A DNA stretch of 64,000 nt from Bacillota bacterium. GTDB lineage: Bacteria > Bacillota > Negativicutes > Sporomusales > Sporomusaceae. This document shows positions 53,034-60,936 of this stretch, one piece after another. The position numbers and the translations under genes are program-made. Location of the stretch: assembly GCA_023443285.1 (NCBI GenBank), contig JAEZVB010000111.1, positions 17,119 through 81,118 of the forward strand, written 5' to 3'. The first letter of the stretch is position 1; each line of letters starts with the position of its first letter. The notes beneath the pieces are model-generated. The model was not told the DNA's origin and searched no databases. It saw only the letters and a program-made list of their open reading frames with translations.

Positions 53034-53544
53034 AGTGTACACTAAGACTGGTGATAAGGGTACAACCGGTTTGCTAACCGGTGAGCGTGTAAACAAAACC
53101 AGCGCAAGAGTCGAAGCCTATGGCACTGTTGATGAAATTAATTCCGCATTAGGATTGGCTCGCGCCAACTGTACCAAATTAGAAATCAAAGAGGCAGTAT
53201 TAAAATTACAGAAACTGCTAATGTTAATTATGGCTGATTTAGCCAGCAATAACGCTAATGAACAATATGTAACAGCTGAACATGTTGCAATACTGGAACA
53301 AATGATTGATGAGTTTGATGCTAAGTTACCTCCGCTAAAGAGTTTCATCGTTCCTGGCGATACTTTGGGAGCAGCAGCACTTGATTTGGCGCGAACTGTT
53401 ACCAGGCGGGCAGAACGTCAAACCCTGCGCCTTAAGGAACAAGAGCCCGAAACTAAGGTAAATGAACAACTACTTACTAGCTTGAATCGGTTATCGGATT
53501 TTTGTTTTGTATTATCCCGTTGTGAGTCTGAAAGTACCAAATAG
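53026..53544 (+). CDS. ATP:cob(I)alamin adenosyltransferase, PduO type
   Basis: A 172-residue PduO-type adenosyltransferase that makes adenosylcobalamin. It begins [20 protein letters not shown] and has the family's [20 protein letters not shown]; the C-terminal region [12 protein letters not shown] and [13 protein letters not shown] matches. ATG 53026, with TTGGAGGA upstream, overlaps the end of ndk. The reading frame is open further upstream inside ndk but without a start signal. Confidence 0.93.
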   Translation: MSKVYTKTGDKGTTGLLTGERVNKTSARVEAYGTVDEINSALGLARANCTKLEIKEAVLKLQKLLMLIMADLASNNANEQYVTAEHVAILEQMIDEFDAKLPPLKSFIVPGDTLGAAALDLARTVTRRAERQTLRLKEQEPETKVNEQLLTSLNRLSDFCFVLSRCESESTK

Positions 53545-53551
53545 TTTTTGC

Positions 53552-53578
53552 ACAACTTTGCAGGACTCGCATAAACTA
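53552..53578 (+). promoter_or_regulatory. possible sigma-K/sigma-E type promoter of the SpoVM-like ORF
   Basis: AC (53552-53553), 16 bases, CATAAACTA (53570-53578) fits the sigma-K pattern AC-N16/17-CATANNNTA; CATAAACT is also seven of eight for the sigma-E -10. Confidence 0.45.
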
Positions 53579-53638
53579 TATCGATAGCATAAGGGTGCCT
53601 TAGCCATTGATAATAGCTAAAATAGGGAGGCGAGTACT

Positions 53639-53713
53639 GTGAATTTTCGTTTTTATGTAATGTCACTGCCAGGACCGCTGCGTAAATTAATGCGTATGTT
53701 CTTAAAAGGATAA
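53639..53713 (+). CDS. 24-residue SpoVM-like amphipathic peptide (candidate)
   Basis: GTG 53639 is preceded by GGGAGG and encodes MNFRFYVMSLPGPLRKLMR followed by MFLKG. Aligned without gaps from FY, it shares FY-x3-LP-x2-L-x4-R-x2-L with Bacillus SpoVM (FYTIKLPKFLGGIVRAML), the small amphipathic helix that anchors the spore coat to the forespore membrane, and keeps the key proline. It stands alone between a sigma-K/E-like promoter and a strong terminator in a 430-base gap. The similarity is short, so it may be a different membrane-binding micropeptide. SpoVM genes usually lie near rpmB, so this could be a second copy. Confidence 0.6.
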   Translation: MNFRFYVMSLPGPLRKLMRMFLKG

Positions 53714-53732
53714 AATATTTTCAACACACAAA

Positions 53733-53765
53733 AAAGAACTATTGTTTATCGATAGTTCTTTTTTT
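53733..53765 (+). terminator. Rho-independent terminator after the SpoVM-like ORF
   Basis: AAAGAACTAT pairs with ATAGTTCTTT, then a T-run. The following 200 bases before the EF-G gene are AT-rich with no gene seen. Confidence 0.85.
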
Positions 53766-53974
53766 GTATGTTGAAATTCCTGAAACCATAATATTGGTAT
53801 ATTGAAAAAAAATAATGGAAATAATTTTAAAATATGGAATAATAATTAATAAAATGCTTGGATTTAGATAAACTAAATAGACAGAAAAGAAGGAATATTT
53901 ATAGTAAACAGAGAATTACAACAGGCATATGTCAGTAATGTATTTAAGCAGACCACAACAGGAGGGGACTAGCC

Positions 53975-56056
53975 ATGAAAGAGTACAAGAGCGACAAGTT
54001 GAGAAATGTTGGAATTGTAGCCCACGGTGGAGCCGGAAAGACATCCTTAACAGAAGCCATGCTTTTTAATTCTGGCGCGGTTAACCGTTTGGGACGTGTT
54101 GATGATGGTTCGGCGACAACTGACTTTGAACCGGAGGAAGTAAAACGTAAAGTAACAATTAGTACGGCTTTGGCGCCGTGTGAGTGGCGCGATCATAAAA
54201 TAAATTTTGTGGATACTCCCGGCTATGCTGATTTCGTAGCCGAAGTTAAGGGCGCTCTACGTGCTGTCGATAGTGCGCTCATTGTGCTGTGCGCCGCTGC
54301 CGGCGTCGAAGTGGAAACTGAAAAAGTATGGAATTATGCTTCTGAGTTAAATTTGCCACGCATAGGCTTTATTAACAAAATGGACCGGGAAAACGCTGAC
54401 TTTTATAGTGTTGTCGAAAGTATGAAAGATAAATTCGGCAACGGCGTTGTCCCGGTTCAATTGCCAATTGGATCTGAAGACAGCTTTAAAGGTATTGTCA
54501 ATGTGCTCAAAATGAAAGCTTACTTACCGGATAAGAGTGGCAAAGAATACACTGAAGCAGATATTCCGGCAGATATGCTGGATAAAGCCGAAGAAGCCAG
54601 GATGGCACTTATTGAAGCGGCAGCTGAAGGAAATGATGACCTTTTGGCCAAGTATCTAGAAGGGGAAGAATTGAGTGACGAAGAAATAAAAACCGGTTTA
54701 TTAACTGGTATTGCACAAGCAAAGGTATTTCCAGTGCTTTGCGGATCGGCGCTAAAGAATATTGGTGTTCAGCAAGCCCTTGATTCTATTATAAACTATC
54801 TTCCGGCACCTGGGACTGCTCCAGTTCTCGGCTATCACCCTGTAAGTAAAAATCCTGTCGAAAGGAACGTCACCGATCCGTTTGCTGCTATGGTATTTAA
54901 AACAACGGCTGATCCTTTCGTTGGTCGCTTAAGCTATATCCGCCTTTTCTCGGGCAGTATGAAATCAGACAGCACTCTGTATAATGCCACAAAAGAAAAA
55001 TCTGAGCGCATCGGTACAATTTTTACGCTGAGAGGTAAACATCAAGATCCAGTGACAACTGTAAACGCCGGCGATATTGTTGTTGTGGCAAAACTCCAGG
55101 AAACCGCTACCGGAGATTCACTCTGCGATAAAGATAACCCCATATTATTTGAATCAATCGCTTATCCCAAGCCCATGTTTATTAGAACAATTGAAGCCAA
55201 AAATAAAGGGGATGAGGACAAAATCGGACAGGCGTTAGCTCGCCTAATGGATGAAGACCCTACCTTTAAAGTGCACAAGGATACCGAAACTCATCAATTA
55301 CTCATTTCAGGTATGGGTGAACTGCATTTAGATATCATGTCGGAGAGAATGAAACGCAAATTTGGTGTTGAAACACTACTTGCCACACCTAGAGTGCCTT
55401 ATCGTGAGACCATACGAGGTTCAGCTAAAGTGGAAGGCAAGCATAAAAAGCAAAGCGGAGGACATGGTCAGTTTGGTCATGTTTGGTTGCAACTTGATCC
55501 ACTAGCACCGGGAGCGGAATTTGAATTTGTTGACTCAATTTTTGGAGGAGCCGTGCCTCGGCAATATATTCCAGCAGTGGAAAAAGGAGTAAAAGAGGCA
55601 TTGGCGGGTGGTTTGTTAGCTGGCTATCCCATGGTTGATGTCAAAGTAACCTTAACGGATGGTTCCTATCATACGGTTGACTCATCAGAGATGGCTTTCA
55701 AAATTGCTAGCGCGCAGGCATTACGTAAAGGTGTATTACAAGCTAAACCTGTTTTGCTTGAGCCCATCTATTCTATAGAAGTTATTGTACCTGAAGGCTA
55801 TATGGGTGATGTCATTGGTGATCTAAATACCAAACGTGGTCGAATTCAGGGCATGGAACCCATTGGTAGCGGCTTAGGCCGAGTAAAAGCCCAAGTTCCA
55901 TTAGCAGAAATGTTTCGCTACAGCATAGATCTTCGTTCAATCACGCAAGGACGGGGATCATTTGATATGAATTTTTCCCATTACGAAGATGTGCCGGCGC
56001 GTATTGCTGAGTCAATTATCGCCAATGCCAAAAAGGATAAAGTAGAAGAACCCTAA
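53975..56056 (+). CDS. elongation factor G paralogue (EF-G-like GTPase)
   Basis: A 693-residue translational GTPase. It shows G1 IVAHGGAGKTSLTEAML, G3 NFVDTPGYADF, G4 INKMDREN, and EF-G domains II to V (PYRETIRGSAKVEGKHKKQSGG, GHVWLQLDPLAPG, PEGYMGDVIGDLNTKRGRIQGM). The P-loop has GGAGKTS instead of the AHIDAGKTT usual for the main EF-G, the switch I region is divergent, and no rpsL, rpsG or tuf gene is near, so this is an accessory EF-G. Its role (translocation, recycling or ribosome protection) is not visible. ACAGGAGGGG precedes the ATG. Confidence 0.88.
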   Translation: MKEYKSDKLRNVGIVAHGGAGKTSLTEAMLFNSGAVNRLGRVDDGSATTDFEPEEVKRKVTISTALAPCEWRDHKINFVDTPGYADFVAEVKGALRAVDSALIVLCAAAGVEVETEKVWNYASELNLPRIGFINKMDRENADFYSVVESMKDKFGNGVVPVQLPIGSEDSFKGIVNVLKMKAYLPDKSGKEYTEADIPADMLDKAEEARMALIEAAAEGNDDLLAKYLEGEELSDEEIKTGLLTGIAQAKVFPVLCGSALKNIGVQQALDSIINYLPAPGTAPVLGYHPVSKNPVERNVTDPFAAMVFKTTADPFVGRLSYIRLFSGSMKSDSTLYNATKEKSERIGTIFTLRGKHQDPVTTVNAGDIVVVAKLQETATGDSLCDKDNPILFESIAYPKPMFIRTIEAKNKGDEDKIGQALARLMDEDPTFKVHKDTETHQLLISGMGELHLDIMSERMKRKFGVETLLATPRVPYRETIRGSAKVEGKHKKQSGGHGQFGHVWLQLDPLAPGAEFEFVDSIFGGAVPRQYIPAVEKGVKEALAGGLLAGYPMVDVKVTLTDGSYHTVDSSEMAFKIASAQALRKGVLQAKPVLLEPIYSIEVIVPEGYMGDVIGDLNTKRGRIQGMEPIGSGLGRVKAQVPLAEMFRYSIDLRSITQGRGSFDMNFSHYEDVPARIAESIIANAKKDKVEEP

Positions 56057-56072
56057 AAGTTAGGTTGATAGT

Positions 56073-56107
56073 GCCTTGGCAACGGAAAACGTCTGCCAAG
56101 GCTTTTT
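56073..56107 (+). terminator. Rho-independent terminator after the EF-G paralogue
   Basis: GCCTTGGCA pairs with TGCCAAGGC, then TTTTT. Confidence 0.88.
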
Positions 56108-56197
56108 CATTTGCTGGGGCAATGAAATTTTGCTTTCGTATATTTTTGTTGTAAAATGTGAGTATCATCTTTATATCTTTGTTTTTCGGAGGTTACT

Positions 56198-57010
56198 ATG
56201 GGCGAATTCGTATTAAAACTAGGCGGTAATAAGGTTTGGTATGGAATATTCACCAGCTTTGCAGCCCGGGGCATTCAACATGGGATATCTACGCGACTGG
56301 GAGGTTACAGCACCGCGCCGTTTGCTAGTCTGAACCTAGGGCTGCATGTCGAAGATAAACCTGAGGTGGTGTGGCATAACCGGCAACTATTTTGCCAGGC
56401 CGTAGGCTTAGAACCAGACAAAGTAGTTACTACAGAGCAGATACATGGGGACGTGGTGCGGCTAGTTACAGCAGCAGATGCCGGTCATGGCTGCCGGCAC
56501 TATCATGAAGCCATTAAGGGGACAGATGCACTTATTACTAATACACCAGGTTTGCCACTTATGTTATTTTTTGCTGACTGTGTACCAGTACTTATTGCTG
56601 ATCCCGTATCTAGAGCTATTGGCATTAGTCATGCGGGCTGGAAAGGAACCGTTGCCAAAATTGCGCAAAAAACAGTGCTTGCTATGCAGCAGCAGTTTAA
56701 TACAAATCCCGCTGACTGTCTGATAGGCATTGGGCCGTCAATTGGTTCCTGTTGTTATGAAGTTGATGAAGCTGTGGTCAGCAAGCTTAAAACCGGGTTT
56801 CGCCAGTGGGAAAAATTGGTTACCCCTAAGCAAGGACGCTGGCTGCTTAACCTATGGGAAGCTAACCGCGAGCAGCTTAAAGAAATTGGTGTCGAGGATA
56901 ACAACATTACAATCAGTCAGGTATGTACTGCTGATAATACAGAAATTTTCTTTTCACATCGTAATGAATGTGGACACACTGGACGTTTTGGCGCAATAAT
57001 TTCTTTATAG
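56198..57010 (+). CDS. pgeF: peptidoglycan editing factor PgeF (YlmD, laccase-domain family)
   Basis: A 270-residue member of the YfiH/YlmD family, once called multicopper polyphenol oxidases and now linked to removal of wrongly built peptidoglycan precursors and to purine nucleoside metabolism. Motifs are GIQHGISTRLGGYST, ADCVPVLIAD, GISHAGWKGTVAKI and GIGPSIGSCCYEVD. CGGAGG precedes ATG 56198. It is the first gene of the ylm-type division cluster. Confidence 0.92.
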   Translation: MGEFVLKLGGNKVWYGIFTSFAARGIQHGISTRLGGYSTAPFASLNLGLHVEDKPEVVWHNRQLFCQAVGLEPDKVVTTEQIHGDVVRLVTAADAGHGCRHYHEAIKGTDALITNTPGLPLMLFFADCVPVLIADPVSRAIGISHAGWKGTVAKIAQKTVLAMQQQFNTNPADCLIGIGPSIGSCCYEVDEAVVSKLKTGFRQWEKLVTPKQGRWLLNLWEANREQLKEIGVEDNNITISQVCTADNTEIFFSHRNECGHTGRFGAIISL

Positions 57011-57076
57011 AAGTTTGCAAATATAGAGGAAAAATTTGTTTGTGAGCGAATAAATTAATAGGATGGAGGGTTTATC

Positions 57077-57745
57077 ATGTCTATTGCGCAAAATATCGCT
57101 GAAATTACAGCCCAAATAGCTACCAACAAAGTAAAATTGGTGGCTGTAACAAAAAACAATGGTGTTCCTTCCATGCTTGAAGCATTATCTGCCGGAATAA
57201 CGGCTGTAGGAGAAAACCGAGTTCAGGAAATGCTAGTAAAGCATCCGACCATACAAGCTGCTGGTAAAACACCTGAATGGCATCTTATTGGTCATTTACA
57301 AACAAACAAAGTACGTCAGGCAGTGCCGCTCACAGATCTCATTCATTCTGTAGACAGCGAACATCTGGCTGTAGAAATTGATAAAGTAGCTGCTAAACTC
57401 AAAAAGCGGCAGGATGTACTTATTCAAGTTAATATTGCTGATGAAGATAGTAAGTTTGGCACAGAAACCGGCCAAGCCTTACCGTTGGCTAAGTTAATTA
57501 GTGAGCTCGAACATGTCAGGTTGTGTGGGCTTATGACGATCGCGCCCTACTGTGAAAATCCGGAAACAGTACGTCCGGTATTTAAGGAACTTTTTCAGTT
57601 ATATGGCGAATTAAAAGGCTTACATCTGGCAAATACTGATATCAATTGGTTATCAATGGGAATGACAAATGACTATATGGTGGCTATTGAAGAGGGAGCA
57701 AACTTGGTTCGTATTGGCACCGGAATATTTGGTTCGCGTCAATAA
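57077..57745 (+). CDS. yggS: YggS-family PLP homeostasis protein
   Basis: A 222-residue PLP-binding protein without known catalysis that keeps PLP and amino-acid pools in balance. The lysine site is KLVAVTKNNG; further motifs are VGENRVQEM, WHLIGHLQTNKVRQ, LIHSVDS, GLMTIAPY and LSMGMTNDYMVAIEEGANLVRIGTGIFG. The usual VTK is followed by NN where many have TV. GATGGAGGG precedes ATG. It corresponds to Bacillus ylmE. Confidence 0.93.
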   Translation: MSIAQNIAEITAQIATNKVKLVAVTKNNGVPSMLEALSAGITAVGENRVQEMLVKHPTIQAAGKTPEWHLIGHLQTNKVRQAVPLTDLIHSVDSEHLAVEIDKVAAKLKKRQDVLIQVNIADEDSKFGTETGQALPLAKLISELEHVRLCGLMTIAPYCENPETVRPVFKELFQLYGELKGLHLANTDINWLSMGMTNDYMVAIEEGANLVRIGTGIFGSRQ

Positions 57746-57766
57746 GTTAGGAGGAGAGAAAACGTT

Positions 57767-58219
57767 ATGAAGTTTATGGAAAAGGTTTGGGGCAGTCTTG
57801 GACTGTTTGAATCATCAGAACAGGAGGAAGATCGTTCGAAGTTAGAGGAAACTGAAACAAAAAATAAGCCAAAAAACAGTAATGTAGTTTCGCTTCCCAT
57901 GGCCTCAAGCAGCAATAACCAGCAGCAATCCAAACAAATTAAGGTTATGGTTGTTGAACCCTTTTCATTTGATGATGCTCAACACATTGCCGATTATCTA
58001 AAAAGCCGTAAACCGGTAGTTGTTAATCTTGAAAGCTCTGATCCTGAAATTGCCAAACGCATGATTGATTTTATTAGTGGTACAACCTATGCGTTAAATG
58101 GCCAAATTCAAAAAGTAGGCAACAATATTTTCTTATGTGCTCCTAATAATGTTGATGTAGCCTATAGTCCGAGGGAAGATGTCAGTGACAAGACATTCTT
58201 ACCTTGGACCAATAAATAG
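57767..58219 (+). CDS. sepF: cell division protein SepF
   Basis: A 150-residue FtsZ-binding protein that bundles FtsZ and tethers it to the membrane. It has the N-terminal amphipathic segment MKFMEKVWGSLGLFESSE, an unstructured linker (about 20-58) and the SepF fold (IKVMVVEPFSFDDAQHIADY, KPVVVNLESSDPEIAKRMIDF, GTTYALNGQIQKVGNNIFLC). TTAGGAGGAG precedes ATG. It sits 22 bases after yggS as in other Bacillota. Confidence 0.95.
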   Translation: MKFMEKVWGSLGLFESSEQEEDRSKLEETETKNKPKNSNVVSLPMASSSNNQQQSKQIKVMVVEPFSFDDAQHIADYLKSRKPVVVNLESSDPEIAKRMIDFISGTTYALNGQIQKVGNNIFLCAPNNVDVAYSPREDVSDKTFLPWTNK

Positions 58220-58241
58220 TTAATTTTCAAATGGAGGCGCT

Positions 58242-59054
58242 ATGCTAACAAACAAAGAGATTGGTTTTATCGGCGGCGGTGCTATGGCCGAATCACTCAT
58301 TCGCGGCATTTTGAATGCTAAATTGGTAATGCCGTCCCAAATTGGAGTGTATGATATTTCCAGGGAACGTATGGATTATCTGAGCAATTCTTTTTCCATA
58401 ACAACAGCGCCTGACATACCGGAAATCGTCAAAAAAGCTGATATCTTATTTCTCACCATAAAGCCGCAGGTTATTGCGGGTGTTATTGACACAATCGCAC
58501 CGATAGTTGCCCAAACCGCTATAGTAGTATCGGTGGCAGCCGGAGTTACAATTGATACTTTGCAGAGCAGACTGAGTGAGGTACCAATCATTCGCGTTAT
58601 GCCTAATACACCGGTTGCTGTTGGTGAAGGTATGTCTGCTATGGCATTAGGAAAGTTTGCAACAAAAGAAATTAGTGATCCTATTGCCAAAATATTTGCT
58701 TCCGTTGGACGAGTTGTCACTGTGAATGAAGATGCCATGGATGCAGTTACTGGTTTGTCAGGTAGCGGTCCCGCATATGCTTTTGTTCTAATTGATGCAC
58801 TCGCAGATGCTGGCGTTAGAGTTGGTTTAGCGCGGCAGACTTCAATTGTGTTGGCTGCCCAAACACTAATGGGCGCTGCAAAAATGGTACTTGAAACAAA
58901 TGAACATCCTGCCATATTGAGAGATAAGGTAACTTCGCCCGGCGGTACTACAATTGCTGGTGTCCATGTATTGGAACAGCAAGGTGTGCGGGCTGCGCTT
59001 ATTGATGCTGTTGTTGCCGCTACTAACCGATCCTGTGAGATGGGAAAAAGGTAA
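58242..59054 (+). CDS. proC: pyrroline-5-carboxylate reductase
   Basis: A 270-residue NAD(P)H-dependent enzyme for the last step of proline synthesis. It has the Rossmann motif IGFIGGGAMAESLIRGIL, VRVMPNTPVAVGEGMSAM-type sequence, the family signature VTGLSGSGPAYAFVLIDALADAGVRVGL and SPGGTTIAGVHVLE. ATGGAGG precedes ATG. It occupies the place of ylmG/yggT between sepF and ylmH. Its stop overlaps the ylmH start by one base (TAATG). Confidence 0.95.
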   Translation: MLTNKEIGFIGGGAMAESLIRGILNAKLVMPSQIGVYDISRERMDYLSNSFSITTAPDIPEIVKKADILFLTIKPQVIAGVIDTIAPIVAQTAIVVSVAAGVTIDTLQSRLSEVPIIRVMPNTPVAVGEGMSAMALGKFATKEISDPIAKIFASVGRVVTVNEDAMDAVTGLSGSGPAYAFVLIDALADAGVRVGLARQTSIVLAAQTLMGAAKMVLETNEHPAILRDKVTSPGGTTIAGVHVLEQQGVRAALIDAVVAATNRSCEMGKR

Positions 59055-59854
59055 TGAGTGAGCGGGATAAAATATTACGTTACTATCGGGCATCAGGCGA
59101 TGCAGAAATAGCTGCAAAGCTATTAGATTTGGCAGAAAATGCCCTCAAAACTCGCAAATATAAAGTAAGCGAATTCCTTGATCCGTATGGCTTAAGTATT
59201 GCTGAAACTATTGTTGCTCATTATGACAGGTTATCACTAGAAACAAATGGCGGCTATTTGGGAGCAGAACGCGTGAAAGTCGCTTTTGTAGATACTGATT
59301 TCCTTGACTATGCTGATTCTGATTCATTTGAATTTGGACTAGAAGCCATTTTAATAAAATGGGACAGTCGTTACTATCGGCTGTCACACCGCGATGTTCT
59401 CGGAGCACTTATGGGTCTTGGAATTAAACGTGAAATCCTGGGAGACATTGTTATGGCTGGCGAGCAATGCTATGTTATTGCCGATGCAACCATGGGAGCA
59501 TATATTGTACAGAACGTAACGGAAGTAGGACAAGCCACGGTTTCTGTTTCAATGGTCGCACTTGACGATATTCCAGCGAAAGAGGAGAAAGTCAAGGAAA
59601 TTCGGGCAACGGTGGCATCTTTGCGATTAGATGCTGTAGCAGCTTCTGGCTTTGGAACCTCACGTACCCGAATGGCTGAAGACATTGTAGCCGCTAAACT
59701 AAAAATCAACTGGCAAGAGGCTAAAAGCCCGTCCCAAGTAGTAAAGGTTGGCGATATTATCTCTATGCGTGGTCGTGGTAGGGTAGAAATTATCGAAGTT
59801 CCCGGTCAAACAAAAAAAGGCCGGTACAGCATTGTACTTAGACGTTTTATGTAA
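59054..59854 (+). CDS. ylmH: YlmH-type S4-domain RNA-binding protein
   Basis: A 266-residue protein with an N-terminal helical region, a middle domain (GALMGLGIKREILGDIVMAG, YIVQNVTEVGQATVSVS) and a C-terminal S4 domain (VASLRLDAVAASGFGTSRTR, WQEAKSPSQVVKVGDIISMRGRG). YlmH proteins bind RNA and have been tied to rescue of stalled 50S subunits and to cell division. It is coupled to proC. Confidence 0.93.
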   Translation: MSERDKILRYYRASGDAEIAAKLLDLAENALKTRKYKVSEFLDPYGLSIAETIVAHYDRLSLETNGGYLGAERVKVAFVDTDFLDYADSDSFEFGLEAILIKWDSRYYRLSHRDVLGALMGLGIKREILGDIVMAGEQCYVIADATMGAYIVQNVTEVGQATVSVSMVALDDIPAKEEKVKEIRATVASLRLDAVAASGFGTSRTRMAEDIVAAKLKINWQEAKSPSQVVKVGDIISMRGRGRVEIIEVPGQTKKGRYSIVLRRFM

Positions 59855-59877
59855 TTAGAATATAGGGGTGGAGAGTT

Positions 59878-60330
59878 ATGCTAACACCATTAGACATCCA
59901 TAATAAAGAGTTTAAACGCGGCTTTCGCGGTTATAATGAAGAAGAAGTGGATGAGTTTCTTGATCGAGTTATCAAAGATTATGAAACACTTTATCGCGAA
60001 AATATTGAACTAAAAGAAACCATCGAACGCCTCAACAGCAAACTCGAACACTACCAGCATATGGAGAATACGCTTCATAGTACGCTGGTCATTGCGCAGG
60101 AAACAGCTGAAGAAGTCAAACTTAATGCCAAAAAAGAAACGGAGCTCATAATTAAAGAAGCAGAGATTAGTGCTCAAAAATTAGTTGATGAGGCTCTGGC
60201 TAAAGTTCGCAGAATGACTGGCGAATATGAAGAATTGCAAAAACAATCACAGATTTTCCGCACACGTTTGCGCACCTTGCTCCAAGCTCAAATGGAAATG
60301 CTCAACAATGCGGATGAAGATGACAATTAA
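59878..60330 (+). CDS. divIVA: cell division initiation protein DivIVA
   Basis: A 150-residue coiled-coil protein that binds negatively curved membrane at septa and poles. The N-terminal lipid-binding domain is diagnostic: MLTPLDIHNKEFKRGFRGYN, EEEVDEFLDRVIKDYE. A long coiled coil (about 30-140) follows. GGTGGAG precedes ATG. It lies between ylmH and the YggU gene as in related genomes. Confidence 0.95.
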   Translation: MLTPLDIHNKEFKRGFRGYNEEEVDEFLDRVIKDYETLYRENIELKETIERLNSKLEHYQHMENTLHSTLVIAQETAEEVKLNAKKETELIIKEAEISAQKLVDEALAKVRRMTGEYEELQKQSQIFRTRLRTLLQAQMEMLNNADEDDN

Positions 60331-60332
60331 CA

Positions 60333-60638
60333 TTGGCTGACAATATGCTTGATATTAAAGAGTTGTCGGATGGAATAGCCTTTAGGGTTCGCGTCCAGCC
60401 GCGATCAAGTAAAAATGCGGTTGCCGGTATTATGGGGGACTGTCTAAAGATTAATCTGACATCACCACCGGTTGAGGGCGCAGCTAATGCTGCCTGTACT
60501 ACCTTTATAGCTGCTTTATTAGATGTACCTAAAAGCGCCGTATATATTACCAATGGTCAAAAAAACCGTTCAAAAGTAATTAAGGTGACAGGCATTGACA
60601 AAGCTAGATTCTTGAAAATACTATCTCCTTATATTTGA
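60333..60638 (+). CDS. DUF167 (YggU) family protein
   Basis: A 101-residue YggU-fold protein: FRVRVQPRSSKNAVAGIMGD, KINLTSPPVEGAANAACTTF, SAVYITNGQKNRSKVIKVTG. The function is unknown. TTG 60333 starts two bases after the divIVA stop; ATG 60345 is an alternative, and neither has a strong ribosome-binding site, so translation may depend on coupling to divIVA. The ileS promoter begins inside its last codons. Confidence 0.85.
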   Translation: MADNMLDIKELSDGIAFRVRVQPRSSKNAVAGIMGDCLKINLTSPPVEGAANAACTTFIAALLDVPKSAVYITNGQKNRSKVIKVTGIDKARFLKILSPYI

Positions 60639-60662
60639 CTTTGTTAGCCAATCATGTATAAT
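60635..60662 (+). promoter_or_regulatory. sigma-A promoter of the ileS leader
   Basis: TTGACT (60635-60640), 16-base spacer, TATAAT (60657-60662). Confidence 0.75.
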
Positions 60663-60668
60663 ATATGC

Positions 60669-60914
60669 GTACATGATAATATTCTATCAGTAATGACAGA
60701 GACGCGCCCAGATGGCGGTTTACAGCGAACCAGGACATGGTGTAAGCCTGGTAATCTAAGTCTTGGCCTAACATCGCTCTCGAACTGCGGACTGAAAGTT
60801 AAGTAGGCTCCGCCGTCTAACGCCCGTTATAGCGTTGTAAAGCGGCTATATCAGCCAGTAGGGTGGTACCACGGGAACTTATCTCTCGTCCCTTTTTAGG
60901 GATGAGAGTTTTTT
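60669..60914 (+). ncRNA. T-box riboswitch (isoleucine) upstream of ileS
   Basis: The T-box sequence AGGGTGGTACCACGG is at 60860-60874. The terminator CTCTCGTCCC / GGGATGAGAG plus T-run is at 60883-60914. Upstream lies a long stem I region, in which GTAATCTAAG (60751-60760) offers ATC, an isoleucine codon, as specifier. Uncharged tRNA-Ile should stabilise the antiterminator and switch ileS on. Confidence 0.93.
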
Positions 60915-60936
60915 ATTTTTAATGGAGGTGCTAATT

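Noticed and set aside
52710..53096. Minus-strand open frame across ndk and the adenosyltransferase start.
   Set aside because: Both plus-strand genes are well supported and the frame shows no family features.
60302..60553. Minus-strand 83-codon frame over the YggU gene.
   Set aside because: It overlaps a recognisable DUF167 gene and lacks a ribosome-binding site.
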